64,000 nt of DNA from Euwallacea fornicatus (lineage: Eukaryota; Arthropoda; Insecta; Coleoptera; Curculionidae), in contig NC_089547.1 in NCBI RefSeq assembly GCF_040115645.1, forward strand, positions 558,001-622,000, written 5' to 3'. How positions within the stretch are numbered: position 1 is the first letter of the stretch; the number at the start of each line of letters is the position of its first letter. The notes beneath the pieces are model-generated. The model saw nothing but the letters and a program-made list of their open reading frames with translations. It was not told where the DNA came from and did not search any database. Shown here piece by piece: positions 1 through 11,008 of the stretch. The translations under genes and the position numbers were made by a program.

Positions 1-281
1 GATACGAGAAGATGCACTATAACGCGTAAAACCTTAGTGAAAATAAATGCATTTAGTCCTAGGGAAAATCTGAGAAAACTAATACCTGTTACGACTTTAT
101 ATCTCGTTCCAGGCTGACGTTTAATAAACTCACCCGAAAGACCAGTTTCGATTCCATTAGACTTCATCAGTTCGGGTCTTCGCGAGTCAATCAAACGCAA
201 GTAGAAATTGATGATGTCAACGGCCAACATGTTGGGCGTCTTTGTTGCATCTTGATCAAATCTTTGAACGTAAGCAACAGG
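1..281 (-). CDS. Unrecognised partial reading frame running off the left edge
   Basis: A minus-strand frame is open from just after a TGA at 282-284 to the window edge, about 93 codons. It reads like real protein (YVQRFDQDATKTPNML, then DIINFYLRLIDSRRPEL and GLSGEFIKRQPGTRYKVV). A possible splice donor (CAG then GTATTAG) lies near 90-95, so coding may stop there. I do not recognise the family. It is not an Ig domain, so it is not the missing Ig6 exon of the Dscam gene to its right. It could be an exon of another gene or a piece of a transposon-encoded protein. Confidence 0.3.
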
Positions 282-377
282 TCAGTGCATAGAGCGTAGG
301 CTCTGGCCACTGGCCAAGTCGCTATGGTCAAGAGTGATGAAGCTGAATTGTGTTAGTCAAATAGTTATAGGAAAATT

Positions 378-700
378 TAGGGTGTTCCTAAATATCATGT
401 CCATACTGAAGGGTGTAATTCTTTAGTTTATTTGATGATTGAATGAATATGAACATAGGTCTGCAAACGCCTTGTTACCTATTTGTAGGGTGTTCAAATA
501 AAAAAAAAGCGACTACTATTGATGAGGTACGAAATCAAGCATCAGATGCATTTGAAACCGTATGAAATTTTCAAATTCTCCGGAGGTATTCGAAAGAATA
601 TGGGCATCAATGGGAAGAAGGGTGGACGTATCTGTAAGGGTTTTAGGAGGTTACTTTCAACAGTTGCTCTAATATAGTTTCCTTGTTAACCGTATTATTT
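378..700 (+). mobile_element. Relic of a long-arm Tc1/mariner-type element with transposase tail
   Basis: The stretch from about 378 matches, in the same order, the reverse complement of the element at 52853-53703. It starts with a terminal-repeat-like AGGGTGTTC, then a shared segment ending in GTCTGCAAACGCC, then the tail of a transposase (VFERIWASMGRRVDV, then LGGYFQQ). The frame is broken by stops and shifts. Only one arm and the tail are visible, and I did not find a second arm before the next element at 1052. From 760 to 1050 nothing was recognised. Confidence 0.55.
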
Positions 701-1320
701 AAGGTCATCCCGATATTAATTCTCAATAGGTATTTTTTTAAATCCTTAGAAATAGAGGATTACCTATAGTAAATACTTGCCCTAATAACTTTTTATTTCA
801 TATGAGGGATTACCGAAAATCGTTATTTATTTTTTCTCGATAATCGACACAGACACGAAAATAATTTAAGAGTCCAAAAAGGTTCTAAATAAAATAAACG
901 AGTCACTCTATATTTTTAGAGTTTACTAGCGGTGATCCGCCAAAAAGTTCTGGAGAAGAAAAGGGAGGCATGGCCCTTGAAAAAATACCACCTTGTAGAT
1001 GATCAAAACTATTTGACACGCCCGACGATGTAAGTCCTACTGTGTAAACTACAGTGGCGGACAAAAGTTTAGAAACTTTCTTGTTTTTAAATTTTTGTTT
1101 AAATATGAATTTATAGAGACTCCTCCTATGCGTAAAATGTGTCTTTACAAACCGCATGAACCTCGTATAAGCTTGTTTATGGTATAAGTTTTTTATAATT
1201 TTATCATTTGGACAAAATAGTTTTTTGCTCAGACAAAAATTTAGAAACTTTTCGTTTATCTTCAGTTTGTTCAAAGTTTTAACCATTTTGGATCATTTAT
1301 TACTACTAATGTTATATGTT

Positions 1321-2346
1321 ATGGGTAAAGCAAAGTGTATTTCAAGCGATTTAAAGGAAAAAATTATTCAACTGTATGAGAGTGGTCAAAAACAAATTAA
1401 TATTGTTAAAAACCTTAAAATTAGTAAAAGTTCTATTTCAAGAATTATAGCTGTTTCTCGTGTTGGTGATAAAAATCTGTTAAGGCTGAAAAGTGCAGGA
1501 CGTCCACGAAAAACGACTTCCGCAATTGATAAAGTAATAAAAAGAATCTCGGAAAAAGATCCTCGTAAGATAGCACGCGAAATTAATCAAAAAATTGCGG
1601 AAGAATTTCATCTCCAGTTGAGCAAAAGGATTGTGAGACGTCGGTTGAATTCTGTGGGTTTGTTCGGAAGGGTTGCTGTTAAGAAACCACTCTTATCAAA
1701 GAAAAACGTGAAGGCCCGTCTAGGTTTTGCACCGGAGCACTTACACTGGACCTGTAAAAAATGGCGTACGGTTTTTTGGAGTGACGAAAGTCAATTTAAA
1801 ATATTCGGATCGGACGGTAGACGCTACGTAAGATGACCAGCAGGTAGAAGATACGAAGTCAAGTACCAAATACCAACGGTTAAGCACGGAGGTGGAAGTG
1901 TGATGGTACGGGGTTGTTTTAGTCGGTCTAGTCTTGGACCAATTGTGGAGGTACAGGAAAGAATGGACAAGTTTCAACACTGGGATATATTAGCGAATAA
2001 TATGTTGCCATATGCGGAGTATGAAATGCCTCTTCGTTGGAAATTCCAACAGGATAACGACCCCAAACACACTTCAAAGATACTCAAAGAGTGGTTTTCT
2101 TCAAATGGGATCAGTGTAATTGAGTGGCCTTCACAATCTCCGGATTTAAACCCAACAGAACACATGTGGAAAATCCTAGATCGACGCATTCGCTTAAAAA
2201 ATATTCGTAATAGGGTTGAACTTTTAGAAACAATAATGGACGAGTGGAAAAAAATTCCCGAGGAAATGTGTTGGAAGCTGGTTGATTCGATGCCCAGAAG
2301 ATGTCAGGCAGTGATTAATTCGAAAGGATATGGCACCAAATGTTAA
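1321..2346 (+). pseudogene. Tc1-family transposase (DD34E), one nonsense codon
   Basis: This encoded a cut-and-paste transposase that would bind the element's terminal repeats and insert at TA. The frame is 341 codons, the usual Tc1 length, starting at ATG 1321 (MGKAKCISSDLKEKI). An N-terminal paired-like helix-turn-helix region is followed by a basic linker with GRPRKT. The catalytic triad is visible: the first D in WSDESQF, the second in FQQDNDPKH, and E in NPTEHMW. Thirty-four residues separate the last two, so it is DD34E. A TGA at 1834-1836 interrupts the frame just after GRRYVR, most simply a CGA-to-TGA change, and the frame continues unbroken to 2346. An upstream ATG at 1225 lies inside the inner terminal repeat and is unlikely to be the start. 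Confidence 0.88.
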
Positions 2347-2449
2347 AATTCTTTTTTTCTGTATTATTAATTCATTTATAAATAAAAGTTTCTAAACTTT
2401 TGTCCGACTAAAAAAAGATGAAAATTTTCATTTTATTTTTGGTATTTTA

Positions 2450-3735
2450 TTAGGTCGTGTAGTATGAAATGAGTAGAATTGAATTGAAACTTTAGTCATT
2501 TTTTTTTCATATGAAATGTTTTTATTGTCAATCGAAATATGCACCACCATTATCAATACACTTCTGCCATTTAACGGGAAGTTCATTGATTCCCCTGCTG
2601 TAAAAGCCTGCAGGCCGGGAGTCGATAAACTCGTGGAAGGCAGCTTTGACAGCCTCGTCGGAGTTGAATGTTTTCCCTGCCAAAAAGTTATCCAAATTTT
2701 GAAAGAAGTGGTAATCAGTGGGTGCTAAGTCGGGTGAATACGGTGGATGACGAAGAGTTTCCAATTCCAACTCCTGTAGCTTGACCAAGGTGACTTGTGC
2801 GGTGTGTGGCCGAGCGTTGTCGTGCAACAATAGCGGTGCGCTTCGATTTACTAATCTTGGCTGCTTAACCGACAGTTGCCTCATCATTTCGGTCAGTTGT
2901 CGGCAGTAGACATCAGCCGTAATCGATTCACCAGGTTTCATGAAGCTGTGATGGATGACACCTGCGTTGGACCACCAAACAGACACCATAAGCTTCTTTC
3001 GACGAAGATTTTTTTTCGCACAATGTTTTGGTGGTTCATCTTGATCCAACCGCTGCGATGAACGTCTGGTATTGTCATGTAGGATCCATTTCTCATCACA
3101 AGTAACAATCCGATTCAAAAATGGATCGTTATTATGCCGGCACAACAACGAAACACAAGCTTCGAGACGTCGTTCTTTCTGTATGTCGCTCAACTCATGC
3201 GGTACCCACTTGTCCAGCTTTTTCACCTCACCAATTTCAGCCAAATGAGTTAATATTGTTTTGTTGGTTACACTGAATATTAACGAAAATTCGAACGCAC
3301 TTTGACGTGGATTCGCTTCCACCACGGCTTTCAGATGATCGTTATCCACTTGAGTTTCAGGTCGTCCACGTGGTTCATTTGTTAGGTCAAAATTGCCAGG
3401 ACGAAATTTCATGAACCAACGAGATACTGTTTGCTATGAAGTGACTTCAGTACCTAACACGTCATTAATATTGCGACCGTCTGAGCTGTTGTGGTTCCAC
3501 GGTGGAACTCATATTTCATTACCACACGAATTTCACTATTTTGCATGGTCGCACAAAAATTTTTATAAAAATAAAAGATTTCAATAATTTTTAACGCTTT
3601 AAACTCTGATCAAAAGAGGAAGAATGTGCCTTTTCCACATAAAAAAGTCAAGTCCAAATATAGATTTAGAGTGAAGTTATTCGCAGTTTAATGTGGCATT
3701 TCGAGAATCTACTCATTTCATACTACACGACCTAA
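2450..3735 (-). mobile_element. mariner transposon, full length
   Basis: Perfect 28-base inverted terminal repeats (each starting TTAGGTCGTGTAGTATGAA) bound a 1286-base element, the typical mariner size. TA target duplications flank it at 2448-2449 and 3736-3737. It inserted into the right end of the Tc1-like element at 1052-3879, so it is younger than that host element. The perfect terminal repeats suggest a fairly recent arrival, although its gene is already dead. Confidence 0.92.
2528..3546 (-). pseudogene. mariner transposase (DD34D), frameshifted
   Basis: This is the mariner-family transposase of the element at 2450-3735. It starts at the ATG at 3546 (MQNSEIRVVMKYEFHRGTTT) and ends with WQKCIDNGGAYFD. 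The signature WVPHELSDIQ and the catalytic residues are present: D in TCDEKW, D in LLHDNARPH and D in SPDLAPTDYH. Thirty-four residues lie between the last two (DD34D). The gene is inactive. One base is missing around 3481-3486 (a C in QTV-RNI), and a TAG stands where a K or Q codon is expected before QTVSRWFMKF. From about 3412 down to 2528 the frame is open for 294 codons. The length of 1019 bases fits a 340-codon gene that has lost one base. Confidence 0.9.
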
Positions 3736-3879
3736 TAATTACGGTGATTACGCTTATTAAACGATCAAACTGACGAAGGCTACAACTACATACATCAACA
3801 TCAACAATATCGCAATAATTTGCTTTTTATTTGAGCTAACTTAAAAATAAAAAAGTTTCTAAACTTTTGTCCGCTACTG

Positions 3880-4804
3880 TATATTCTAAATTTTAGTAAA
3901 ATATCTCAAAAACTGCACAAGCTATACAGGGAAAACTGAAAATTTTCTGTAATTTGAATATCTTGTAAATAGATAACGAAGTGATTGCGGACCCATGTTT
4001 ATATTAACCTTTAATCATGAAATAAGCTAGAAAGAGAGAAAAAGTTTGTGCTGATGTCCCCTGCTACTCCGTAAAATTTCTCGGTATATTTTTGGGACAT
4101 TCTGCATATTTCTACGACAATTTGCATTCATCTTTGTTAAGACATTTTGCGTAACAGTGCATTGTTGGGTATCATATAACCAGATAAAATCAAAAGGATA
4201 AAACTGTCAGGAGTGCGGAAAATAAACCGCGAGTCTGTTATGGAGATCCGTGCAGACATGCAAAGATGTGATGCAACACCAGCACGTATCATTTTTTTTT
4301 CATGTAACACCGAAATACCGACAATCGATGGGACGTTTCTGTGTTACATTGCTGCGATTCGGTGTTACGCGACGCTGTAACGCAAGGCCGTTCATACTTG
4401 TTGCGACATAATGTCCTGATACATGTCCGTCCAAATCATTTACAAAGAAAGGGTGTTGTCAGATATCTAATCATTTGAAAATGCGGACAAAGGATGCCGC
4501 TCATATAATTTAATTGTAGGTGCTCCTGCTAAAATCTAAGAATTGGTTTGCGCGAACATGACAAATTATACAAAATGGAGTGCTTGATGCGTTTCATGAT
4601 TCATGAGAGGCCTCCTAAACGCAATTTTTACAATGTGAGTATGCGTCGACGAGATAAAGAATTATAAAGTTCGATTCAGAATTATATAAAATCGTTTGTA
4701 TCAATTTTTTGGAAATCTATTCAGTTATACGGTTCAAATTTAAATTCATTTATTCAAATCCAAATTACTCCAATAACTGACACGATAACTCTATGCGCAC
4801 TTAC
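3880..4804. other. No gene recognised
   Basis: This lies downstream of the Ig5 exon in the Dscam gene and should be intron. I looked for the Ig6 exon (a phase-1 acceptor followed by a Trp-containing Ig half) and did not find it. The stretch holds AT-rich DNA with two short GTGTTAC motifs near 4340-4365 and no readable transposon end. Confidence 0.5.
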
Positions 4805-4956
4805 CGTACACGTTAAGCCTGGCCGAATGCGAAGTTTTGCCAGCCCGATTCTCCGCCGTGCAAGTGTACTCGCCTCCGTCCTCCACCATCACGTGACTGA
4901 TGTTGACGTGGCTGATGACGTCACCGTGGACAGTCACGTACTGTCCGATAACGAAG
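4805..4956 (-). CDS. Dscam2: Dscam exon: second half of Ig5
   Basis: This exon completes the fifth Ig domain of a Dscam cell-surface receptor used in neuronal self-avoidance and tiling. After the acceptor CTTTCAG it reads FVIGQYVTVHGDVISHVNIS, then HVMVEDGGEYTCTAENRAGK and ends SARLNVY plus one base before GTAAG. The EDGGEYTC motif holds the F-strand cysteine that pairs with the one in the exon at 9867-10011. Length is 152 bases, entered in phase 2 and left in phase 1, which matches the exon before it. It is the last Dscam exon I can find toward the left edge. Confidence 0.93.
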
Positions 4957-5715
4957 CTGAAAGAATCGCGTTTCAGGTCACAGCAATCGATTGCGGAAAA
5001 TCAAAATAATTAGCGAATCGCGACGGAAAACAATTCGCAATTTAACTTGCTACATAACTTTAATTGCCTCATGATTAAGCGTGGGCAGAGAGGGACGAAC
5101 GGAGGACGCAGCGTCAAATCTGTTCTTTGCGCTTCGACGATCGATGTGTACAAGTAAAGGGTGCTTAAAAGAGAAATTTATAAAACTCGTCTGAGAGGTA
5201 CAACTAATGTTCCTCCATTTAAACGGCTAACCAAAAGTTATGGCTCTCATACCGGCTGGAGGGCTTAATGAAGACAAACCCAGAAACATATGGGGAGAAA
5301 TATCAGCCCTATTAAGAAAGTAATTCGGACATGTTGGAGGGCAACGCCAATTTGTATTCGTTATTTTGGGTTCGCCGCGATATTTGTGACTCTATTGAAT
5401 TGAAAGGTGCTAAGCCGATCTTACGGGGCAACAGTTTTGCGACTGATTTGGCCCCATTTTTTGCAGAGGTCGTTCATTAGTGCGGAGCATCCGGACAGTG
5501 TCCCATTAGGGCCCGAATTTCGCGCTCCGCTGCTTGTTTTTTGCCTGCTCCTAACAACTGGGGCGGATGGGTTACACAGTTCCACTGTTTTACTGTTTGG
5601 TTTACTCTATTTTCCATGCCGTTCGTTACGATCCAGATACGACAGGGGCGGCCCGAAGGTCCTTTAGCTTTTTATCATTCCATAGGCATAGACGATTTAT
5701 TCCGTGAAAGTTCCA

Positions 5716-5745
5716 GGACCACAAAATTGAAAATGTAATATTGAC
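5716..5745 (+). repeat. 30-base direct repeat, first copy (second at 7586-7615)
   Basis: The 30 bases starting GGACCACAAAATTGAAAATG occur again without a change at 7586-7615, in the same orientation 1.87 kb away. The flanks differ almost at once on both sides. It could be a shared piece of a decayed mobile element or the remnant of a larger duplication. Confidence 0.8.
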
Positions 5746-8297
5746 AAACTTTTTTTTCATTATTTTTTCACCAGGAAGAATAAAGGCGTAACGAATTGGT
5801 TATTTATAGTAAGTTTCTAAAGTTTTAAACCAGTAAATGCCTTCTATTTTTCACAAATTGTGAGAGTCCTAGAAAAATCATTGTACACAAACGGCACGAA
5901 ATGGCCATCAACTATAACATGTTCGGTGAAAAATATGTGATATATACTCAAGATTCCTTGAATTAATCGCTGAAGAATGGTAATTCGGTACTATATATTT
6001 AGTAGTTGTCGAATCGTAGTTGTATTTATTTAATGAGTTGATAAAGACTTCTCACGTTTGAAAGCGAGTATACAGAAATCATTTAAACGTTGAGTTCGCG
6101 ACAATAGAATGAAAGACGACATATATTTTATCTTGAATGCTTTTAACTTTCCTGTTTATCTTCTCCCCCATAAAACTTGGTGCAAAAGGACAAATATTGC
6201 ATAATTCGCAACCTTCATCCGTTTGCATAATGATGCGATTTCAATATTGTTCTACGAGTGCCCCGAAAATAAGCAAAAACGCATTAACAACATAATATAA
6301 AAAGCACAGATTGCTGACTATCGGCGACAACAGCTTATATTCGAATACGTTTATTTTGTACACTCACTGAGTGTGAAAAGGGGTTTTTCACATCCTCATC
6401 AGGGAATAATAATATTGTTAATGTCTTACTTAAAATGTCGAATGAAGGAAGTTCTTGCAGGGTTTGGTCAGATGTTTGGACATTTTTCTTTCATAATTAA
6501 TTTAAGATTAAACAACATGAGGGAGAAGTGAACAGTTTTTCGTGCTCAGATGCATGTATCTTGGATAAGTTAATTTGTTTTCTCTTGTCAATGTCAGATG
6601 TTTTATAGATAATAGTGAATGATGTTAATAATCGACCTGTGGTTATAGTTCACCAAATGGTAACTGCGAAGTTTTCTTTTACGAACGCCCATTGCTATTG
6701 CTACACTCAAATAATGGCTAAATTCGGCTTTAGGCTAGTCGGTGAACTGCAGTCAGTAAGTTTATTATTTTCCGCACTCATTGGGTAAATAACTATTACC
6801 GCACGCATGTCAACCAGCACCTCTTGACATTGCTCGCCAAGATTTTTTGTACAGACATATGTTACTTTGCGTGCGTTAAAATACAAACAGTTTGCCAGAG
6901 GTTAAGCCAAAGAGCATAAATTACTTTGATAGCCTTTATTCTTGGATTATATAGTTTTTCAACGTTTGTCCAAATTCCTGAGGAGTTAGTTGCTTTTTTG
7001 CAATCTCAAAATTGGACAGAAAATCTTTTCCACTTTCTAAATAGGAAATTCTTCTATTTAAAATTTCAAAAGATTTTATATTTTTTAACTTGTTGCCTGG
7101 ACCGCTTAAAAAGAGTCCTTTCCAGCATATGAAGTGACCTTCGTCGACCTCAGAAATTTTCGCATTTAAAAAAAATATTCCGACGTATTTAATTTTTATT
7201 TTATTAAAACCATCAACATATGACAAATTTTCCCAATTAGATCTCTTTAAAGAAACTAAATCGAACTCAAATATTGAAAGTGGTTGATTAAAGTTTAAAC
7301 GAACTTGATACCCTCGCATTGAGCCTTTAAGTATTCAGCTGGGCAAAGTTGTTAATTTTTTTAGGCAGAATTAAATCACATTGAATCAGTAAATTACATT
7401 CAGGTTCAGAGAAGGCGGCCACGTATGTGTTTCGTGCCTAGATTCTGTAATTAGGTAAGTTCGATGTATTGCTTTAACTTTGACGAAAAACAATTAATGT
7501 TACAATGATACGCCTCTATTACTATACCAGCGGCTGTTACAGAATTGTAATCTTACCATTTTATTTTTACATGCTAAATATTCTGGGACCACAAAATTGA
7601 AAATGTAATATTGACTAAGCGACCGCGTTTATACTGGTGACGCTTGACTTACTGAGTACGTGCTCAATAAAATTTTTCATCCGGCCATTTTAATGAGGAA
7701 AACCGTCGAAGGCAGCTTGAGCTTCCTCCTAGTGATTAAATGATTAAAATGGTTTTATTAAATTCTTCGTTAAACGTTTGTCTAATGCATTCAAAGAACT
7801 CCATTTTGCTTTGCGGCATGAGGTGTAATGAATCTCGTATTTCACTTCTAATCTCAAACTTAAAACTTGGAGATGCATGTTCGAAAATTGTGCCGGCAAC
7901 AGCTTCGACTCAGAAAACTTTACTTTAGTTTGCTCACTCAGACGTATTGCTTTGTTTTTCTGGACCCTGAGGAATGCAATAAATTCTAATATCCAACTTG
8001 TGGAATTGCAAACATCCTAAGTAGCGGAAAATCAAAACCCGGTTCAGATATGTAACTTACGAAGAGGATAATCTAGATAATTTCCAGAGAAGCGATGAAA
8101 TGAAACGAATGGATAATCCTCAATAATAGGGCTAGCTCCATTTCTGCTAATTTTTAGATGGATGGAAAGTCGCGAAGAAATAGAGGAAAAGAAAGAGAAA
8201 AGCAATAATAAAACTGAGGAAAACTGTTTAAATGTTAATGATCGTTTGGTGTAAGAGGAAGCATCATCGATTAGAGATTCACGAGATTACCAGACCC

Positions 8298-8510
8298 CTC
8301 GGCCTCATACGAGACCGAGGCCGACTCTCGGATTATGTTAGTTTCGGTCTTGATATGCGAGACCGAGAATTCTTTTCTGCTTCTTCAAACTACTACGAGA
8401 TCGAGATTTTTAAGTATAAATAGCTAGGACTGAGGCCGAGAAAGTTGTAAATACTAGATCGAGTTCTAGACTACCCCAGGTTCGGTCTCGATCAGAATAC
8501 AAGATTTTAT
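8298..8510. repeat. Cluster of CGAGACCGAG-like words with a hairpin
   Basis: Within about 210 bases the word CGAGACCGAG and close variants (GAGATCGAG, GAGGCCGAG, GGTCTCGATC) occur at least six times on both strands. At 8299-8306 and 8317-8324 the words TCGGCCTC and GAGGCCGA form an 8-base stem with a 10-base loop. No open frame explains the pattern. It may be a decayed satellite or a cluster of binding sites; I do not know the factor. Confidence 0.6.
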
Positions 8511-9200
8511 TGACCTGCATCCGTTGCTGTTCTTTCTTACTGTAGCAGTTCACTCTAATTTCCTATAAGTTAGTAGAAATGGAGTTGTTCTAAAACTCCG
8601 ATTGATTGCATATAAAGTTGCATTAAGTAAAAAAAGTCGGTCGATTCAAATAGTTCGAAAGTGAGGGAAAAAATAGGACATCTCGGATATGTTGCTCATG
8701 CTGTCGCAAGCAAATGCTCCATTTTGGTTGTAGTAATAATGTTAAATAATAAGTTTATATTCAAGTTAATTCGTGGAACAGGATAGACTTCACAGGAAAT
8801 CGAGTATAGAGCTTTGGTAAAATAAATTTAATAAATTACGCCAATTTGTTCCAATATCAACTAAGTCAAGCTTTGCCAATTCCTCGTATAACTTTGACGT
8901 TCATAAGAAACATATTGATCTCTTGACAAGTGATTAACGAATTTCTTATGAACTAAAGGGAATGTACGAGGGCCAGGCCTAGCAAAATCTAATTTAATTC
9001 GCAATGTAGCAAATGAGCTTTAAAAATTTAGGAAAAAATTCAGAGCTGATTTTCTATTTTCCTGCGACCCTTAGTTTCACATAATATTATGTTTGAGCTA
9101 ACGATCTAGAAGAAGCGGATGTAGAATTGTTTTATACAGTTTTCCCCCTTTTTTTTTTGCTAAATGAGGCACTAATCCATGGCCACGAAATTAAAGAAAA

Positions 9201-9320
9201 TGACGTCACCGCAATCTTTTATCTCTCATATGCGCCCATTGGTCCGACGCATGTCCCATTTTTGGCAACAAAACGGGTCGTAGCGACGCTGACGCATGCC
9301 ATTAAGAAAATGGGACCAAT
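9201..9320. repeat. Small foldback with a CRE-like word
   Basis: TGACGTCA, the full cAMP-response-element palindrome, is at 9201-9208. Downstream, ATTGGTCC (9238-9245) and TCCCATTTT (9254-9262) are matched as the joined complement AAAATGGGACCAAT at 9307-9320. The left arm differs by an extra nine bases. GACGCATG occurs twice. The region could be a tiny foldback insertion or a regulatory segment in the intron; the sequence alone does not decide. Confidence 0.45.
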
Positions 9321-9866
9321 TTCAGTGAAATGGCGGCAATTGTTTGCTCCGTCCATCCCTTTTAACTCGTTGGCTTGAACAGTTTCATTCTTTGAACCCT
9401 TAACTCGGATTCGCTAGCGTATTGAGCAGAACGTTCCCTAGGGGATGATGTCAAATTGACGTGAGTTTGTTAAACTTTCCTACATACCGGCGCTGTTTTA
9501 ATAGGCCATTTTTCCATTCTGGGGGGAAATTTCTACCCCTCAGAATACAGGATCGGGTTTCTGAAGACAGGATAATTCCTTAAAACATGCCGACAATTTG
9601 TACCGACTTGTTTCACCCCTTTCAATGTTTAATAGCGCAATGTTGCGCCCCTGCCTTGCTAAGGTCGACCCCGTTGAGTATCTCAATGTAGCGCGACCTT
9701 TCCGTTTATGACCGAACTCGTAAAACACGTTCCTGCCGGGAACACGGTACGAATATTGCGGATGCCTCTTCGCCGCCCAACCGAATCCCCATGAACGGCT
9801 CCATTCTTATTGTTTATGGATAAACCCTCTCCATTAACGTACACGTTGAATTGTTTTTGGACTTAC

Positions 9867-10011
9867 CGTCCGTGACTCGGGAGCGGGAAACCGTCCAGCA
9901 GCCAAGAGATTTGAGGCGTGGGGTTGCCGGAGGCGCTGCACTTGAGGGACACTGCGGGGCCTGGTTGGAGGGTCTGCTCAATGAAACTGTAGAGGAGCAC
10001 TGGAGGAGCAT
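9867..10011 (-). CDS. Dscam2: Dscam exon: first half of Ig5
   Basis: After the acceptor TTTTAG the exon reads APPVLLYSFIEQTLQPGPAV, then SLKCSASGNPTPQISWLLDG and ends at the G-R codon split before GTAAGT. The cysteine in SLKCSASG and the tryptophan in ISWLLDG are the B-strand Cys and C-strand Trp of an Ig-C2/I-set domain. Length is 145 bases, entered in phase 1 and left in phase 2, and it joins in frame to 4805-4956. This segment is among the most conserved in the Dscam family and makes the identification secure. Choice of Dscam2 over other paralogues rests on remembered overall resemblance. Confidence 0.95.
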
Positions 10012-10255
10012 CTAAAATGAAAGGAGATATACAAACCATTATGATGATGAAAGACCTAATGTTATTATCGCAGGGAACGGAAACATCTGGAAGGTAAGTG
10101 TTACCGGAAGATTATGTTGGAGATACTGATAGTTGCTCATCATGGACGCAACCAAGCAAATGTGCGAAAGTTGCAACTAAGGCAAGTTTATTGACAACAA
10201 ACTTACAATCGTAGAAAACATACAGTGTGACTCTAAATTATCCCCCCCCCCTCTC

Positions 10256-10785
10256 CCCTTTACCGGTAAATTTTTAAACAAATTATTATTTGAACAAAAT
10301 CAAAAGCAGCATTAAATAAAACAAAATAATACTCCTTTTCGACCTTTGCATATTTTCATATATGTTGCTTACGTCACTTGTAGAGCAAAATGACCGATTT
10401 TTCTTTATTAAAACATGAGACGGGATACAAATTAAAGGTACTTCAAAACCATATTTAATGGTGTGATGCGATTTGAAATCGATAAGTTTTTAGCAAAAAG
10501 AGCTATAAATAAAAGAAAGTAAATATCGTAAAAATACAATACTAATTCAGTTTTATAGTACATAAACAATTAAAAAGAAGCCATGACATTTTATAAAAAT
10601 AACTGAAGGCTAATTTTTATTACATTTTTATGACATTTATTATTTTCCATTTATAGCTCTTTTTCTCAGGATCTAATCGAACGATTTAAAATTGCATTAC
10701 ACCATAAAATGGAATTTGAAGGGTCACTTGACACATTTTGTAATTTTTTTAAAATCCGGCATTATGCCCTACCGGTAATGAAACA
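10256..10785. mobile_element. Foldback element, about 530 bases
   Basis: The two halves are inverted copies. The left half has TACCGGTAAA near 10261, ATGGTGTGATGCGATTT near 10458 and AAAGAGCTATAAAT near 10497. The right half has, on the opposite strand, TACCGGTAGG near 10770, ATGGTGTAATGCAATTT near 10690-10706 and AAAGAGCTATAAAT near 10653-10666. The halves meet around 10550-10600 with a further small inner stem. There is no open frame. It sits in the intron between the Ig4 and Ig5 exons. Transcribed, it would form a long imperfect hairpin. Confidence 0.7.
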
Positions 10786-10892
10786 ACATGTAAAAAAATA
10801 AGCAAGCGTTAAAATACATATGTTTTTTTGGTCTATTTCATCCTGCTTTTGAACAAAAAAAAATAAAGTGTTGAAAAGTTAATGTGCAGAAA

Positions 10893-11008
10893 CGAGGAGG
10901 AGGAGGATGAGAGGAGGAGGAGAAGGAGGAGGAGAAGGAGGAGGAGAAGGAGGAGAAGTGGGAGGAGGTGGTGGAGGAGAAGGGGGAGGAGGTGGAGGAG
11001 GAGGAGGT
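10893..11008. repeat. GGA/GAA polypurine tract
   Basis: About 116 bases are almost pure purine on the plus strand, built of GAGGAG and GAAGGAGGA units with only a few T interruptions. On the minus (Dscam) strand it reads as a TCC-rich polypyrimidine run inside an intron. Such tracts can adopt triplex structure and vary in length. Open frames across it are low complexity and not genes. Confidence 0.9.

Larger units (their letters stand above)
1052..3879 (+). mobile_element. Tc1-like transposon with IR/DR ends, interrupted by a mariner
   Basis: The ends carry inverted repeats (GGACAAAAGTTTAGAAACTT near 1060; its complement near 3851-3873), with TA on both outer sides (1050-1051 and 3880-3881). 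A second copy of the same motif lies inside each end, at 1232-1254 on the left and 2384-2406 on the right. This is the inverted-repeat/direct-repeat layout known from Minos and Sleeping Beauty-like elements. A complete mariner (2450-3735) sits between the two right-hand repeats. Without it the element is about 1.54 kb, and the inner-to-outer repeat spacing is about equal on both sides (roughly 175 to 186 bases). The transposase gene is at 1321-2346. Confidence 0.85.
4957..9866 (-). other. 4.9 kb Dscam intron (between the two Ig5 exons)
   Basis: No coding exon or readable transposase was found in this intron. It holds a 30-base direct repeat (5716-5745 and 7586-7615), a cluster of CGAGACCGAG-like words near 8298-8510 and a small inverted-repeat region with a TGACGTCA word near 9201-9320. 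Short open frames in between show no family resemblance and are probably chance. Confidence 0.55.

Noticed and set aside
4240..4560. A possible transposase ending (MEIRADMQRCDATPARI) on the plus strand
   Set aside because: The resemblance to QRC-type Tc1 endings is too short, and no catalytic block or terminal repeat is nearby.
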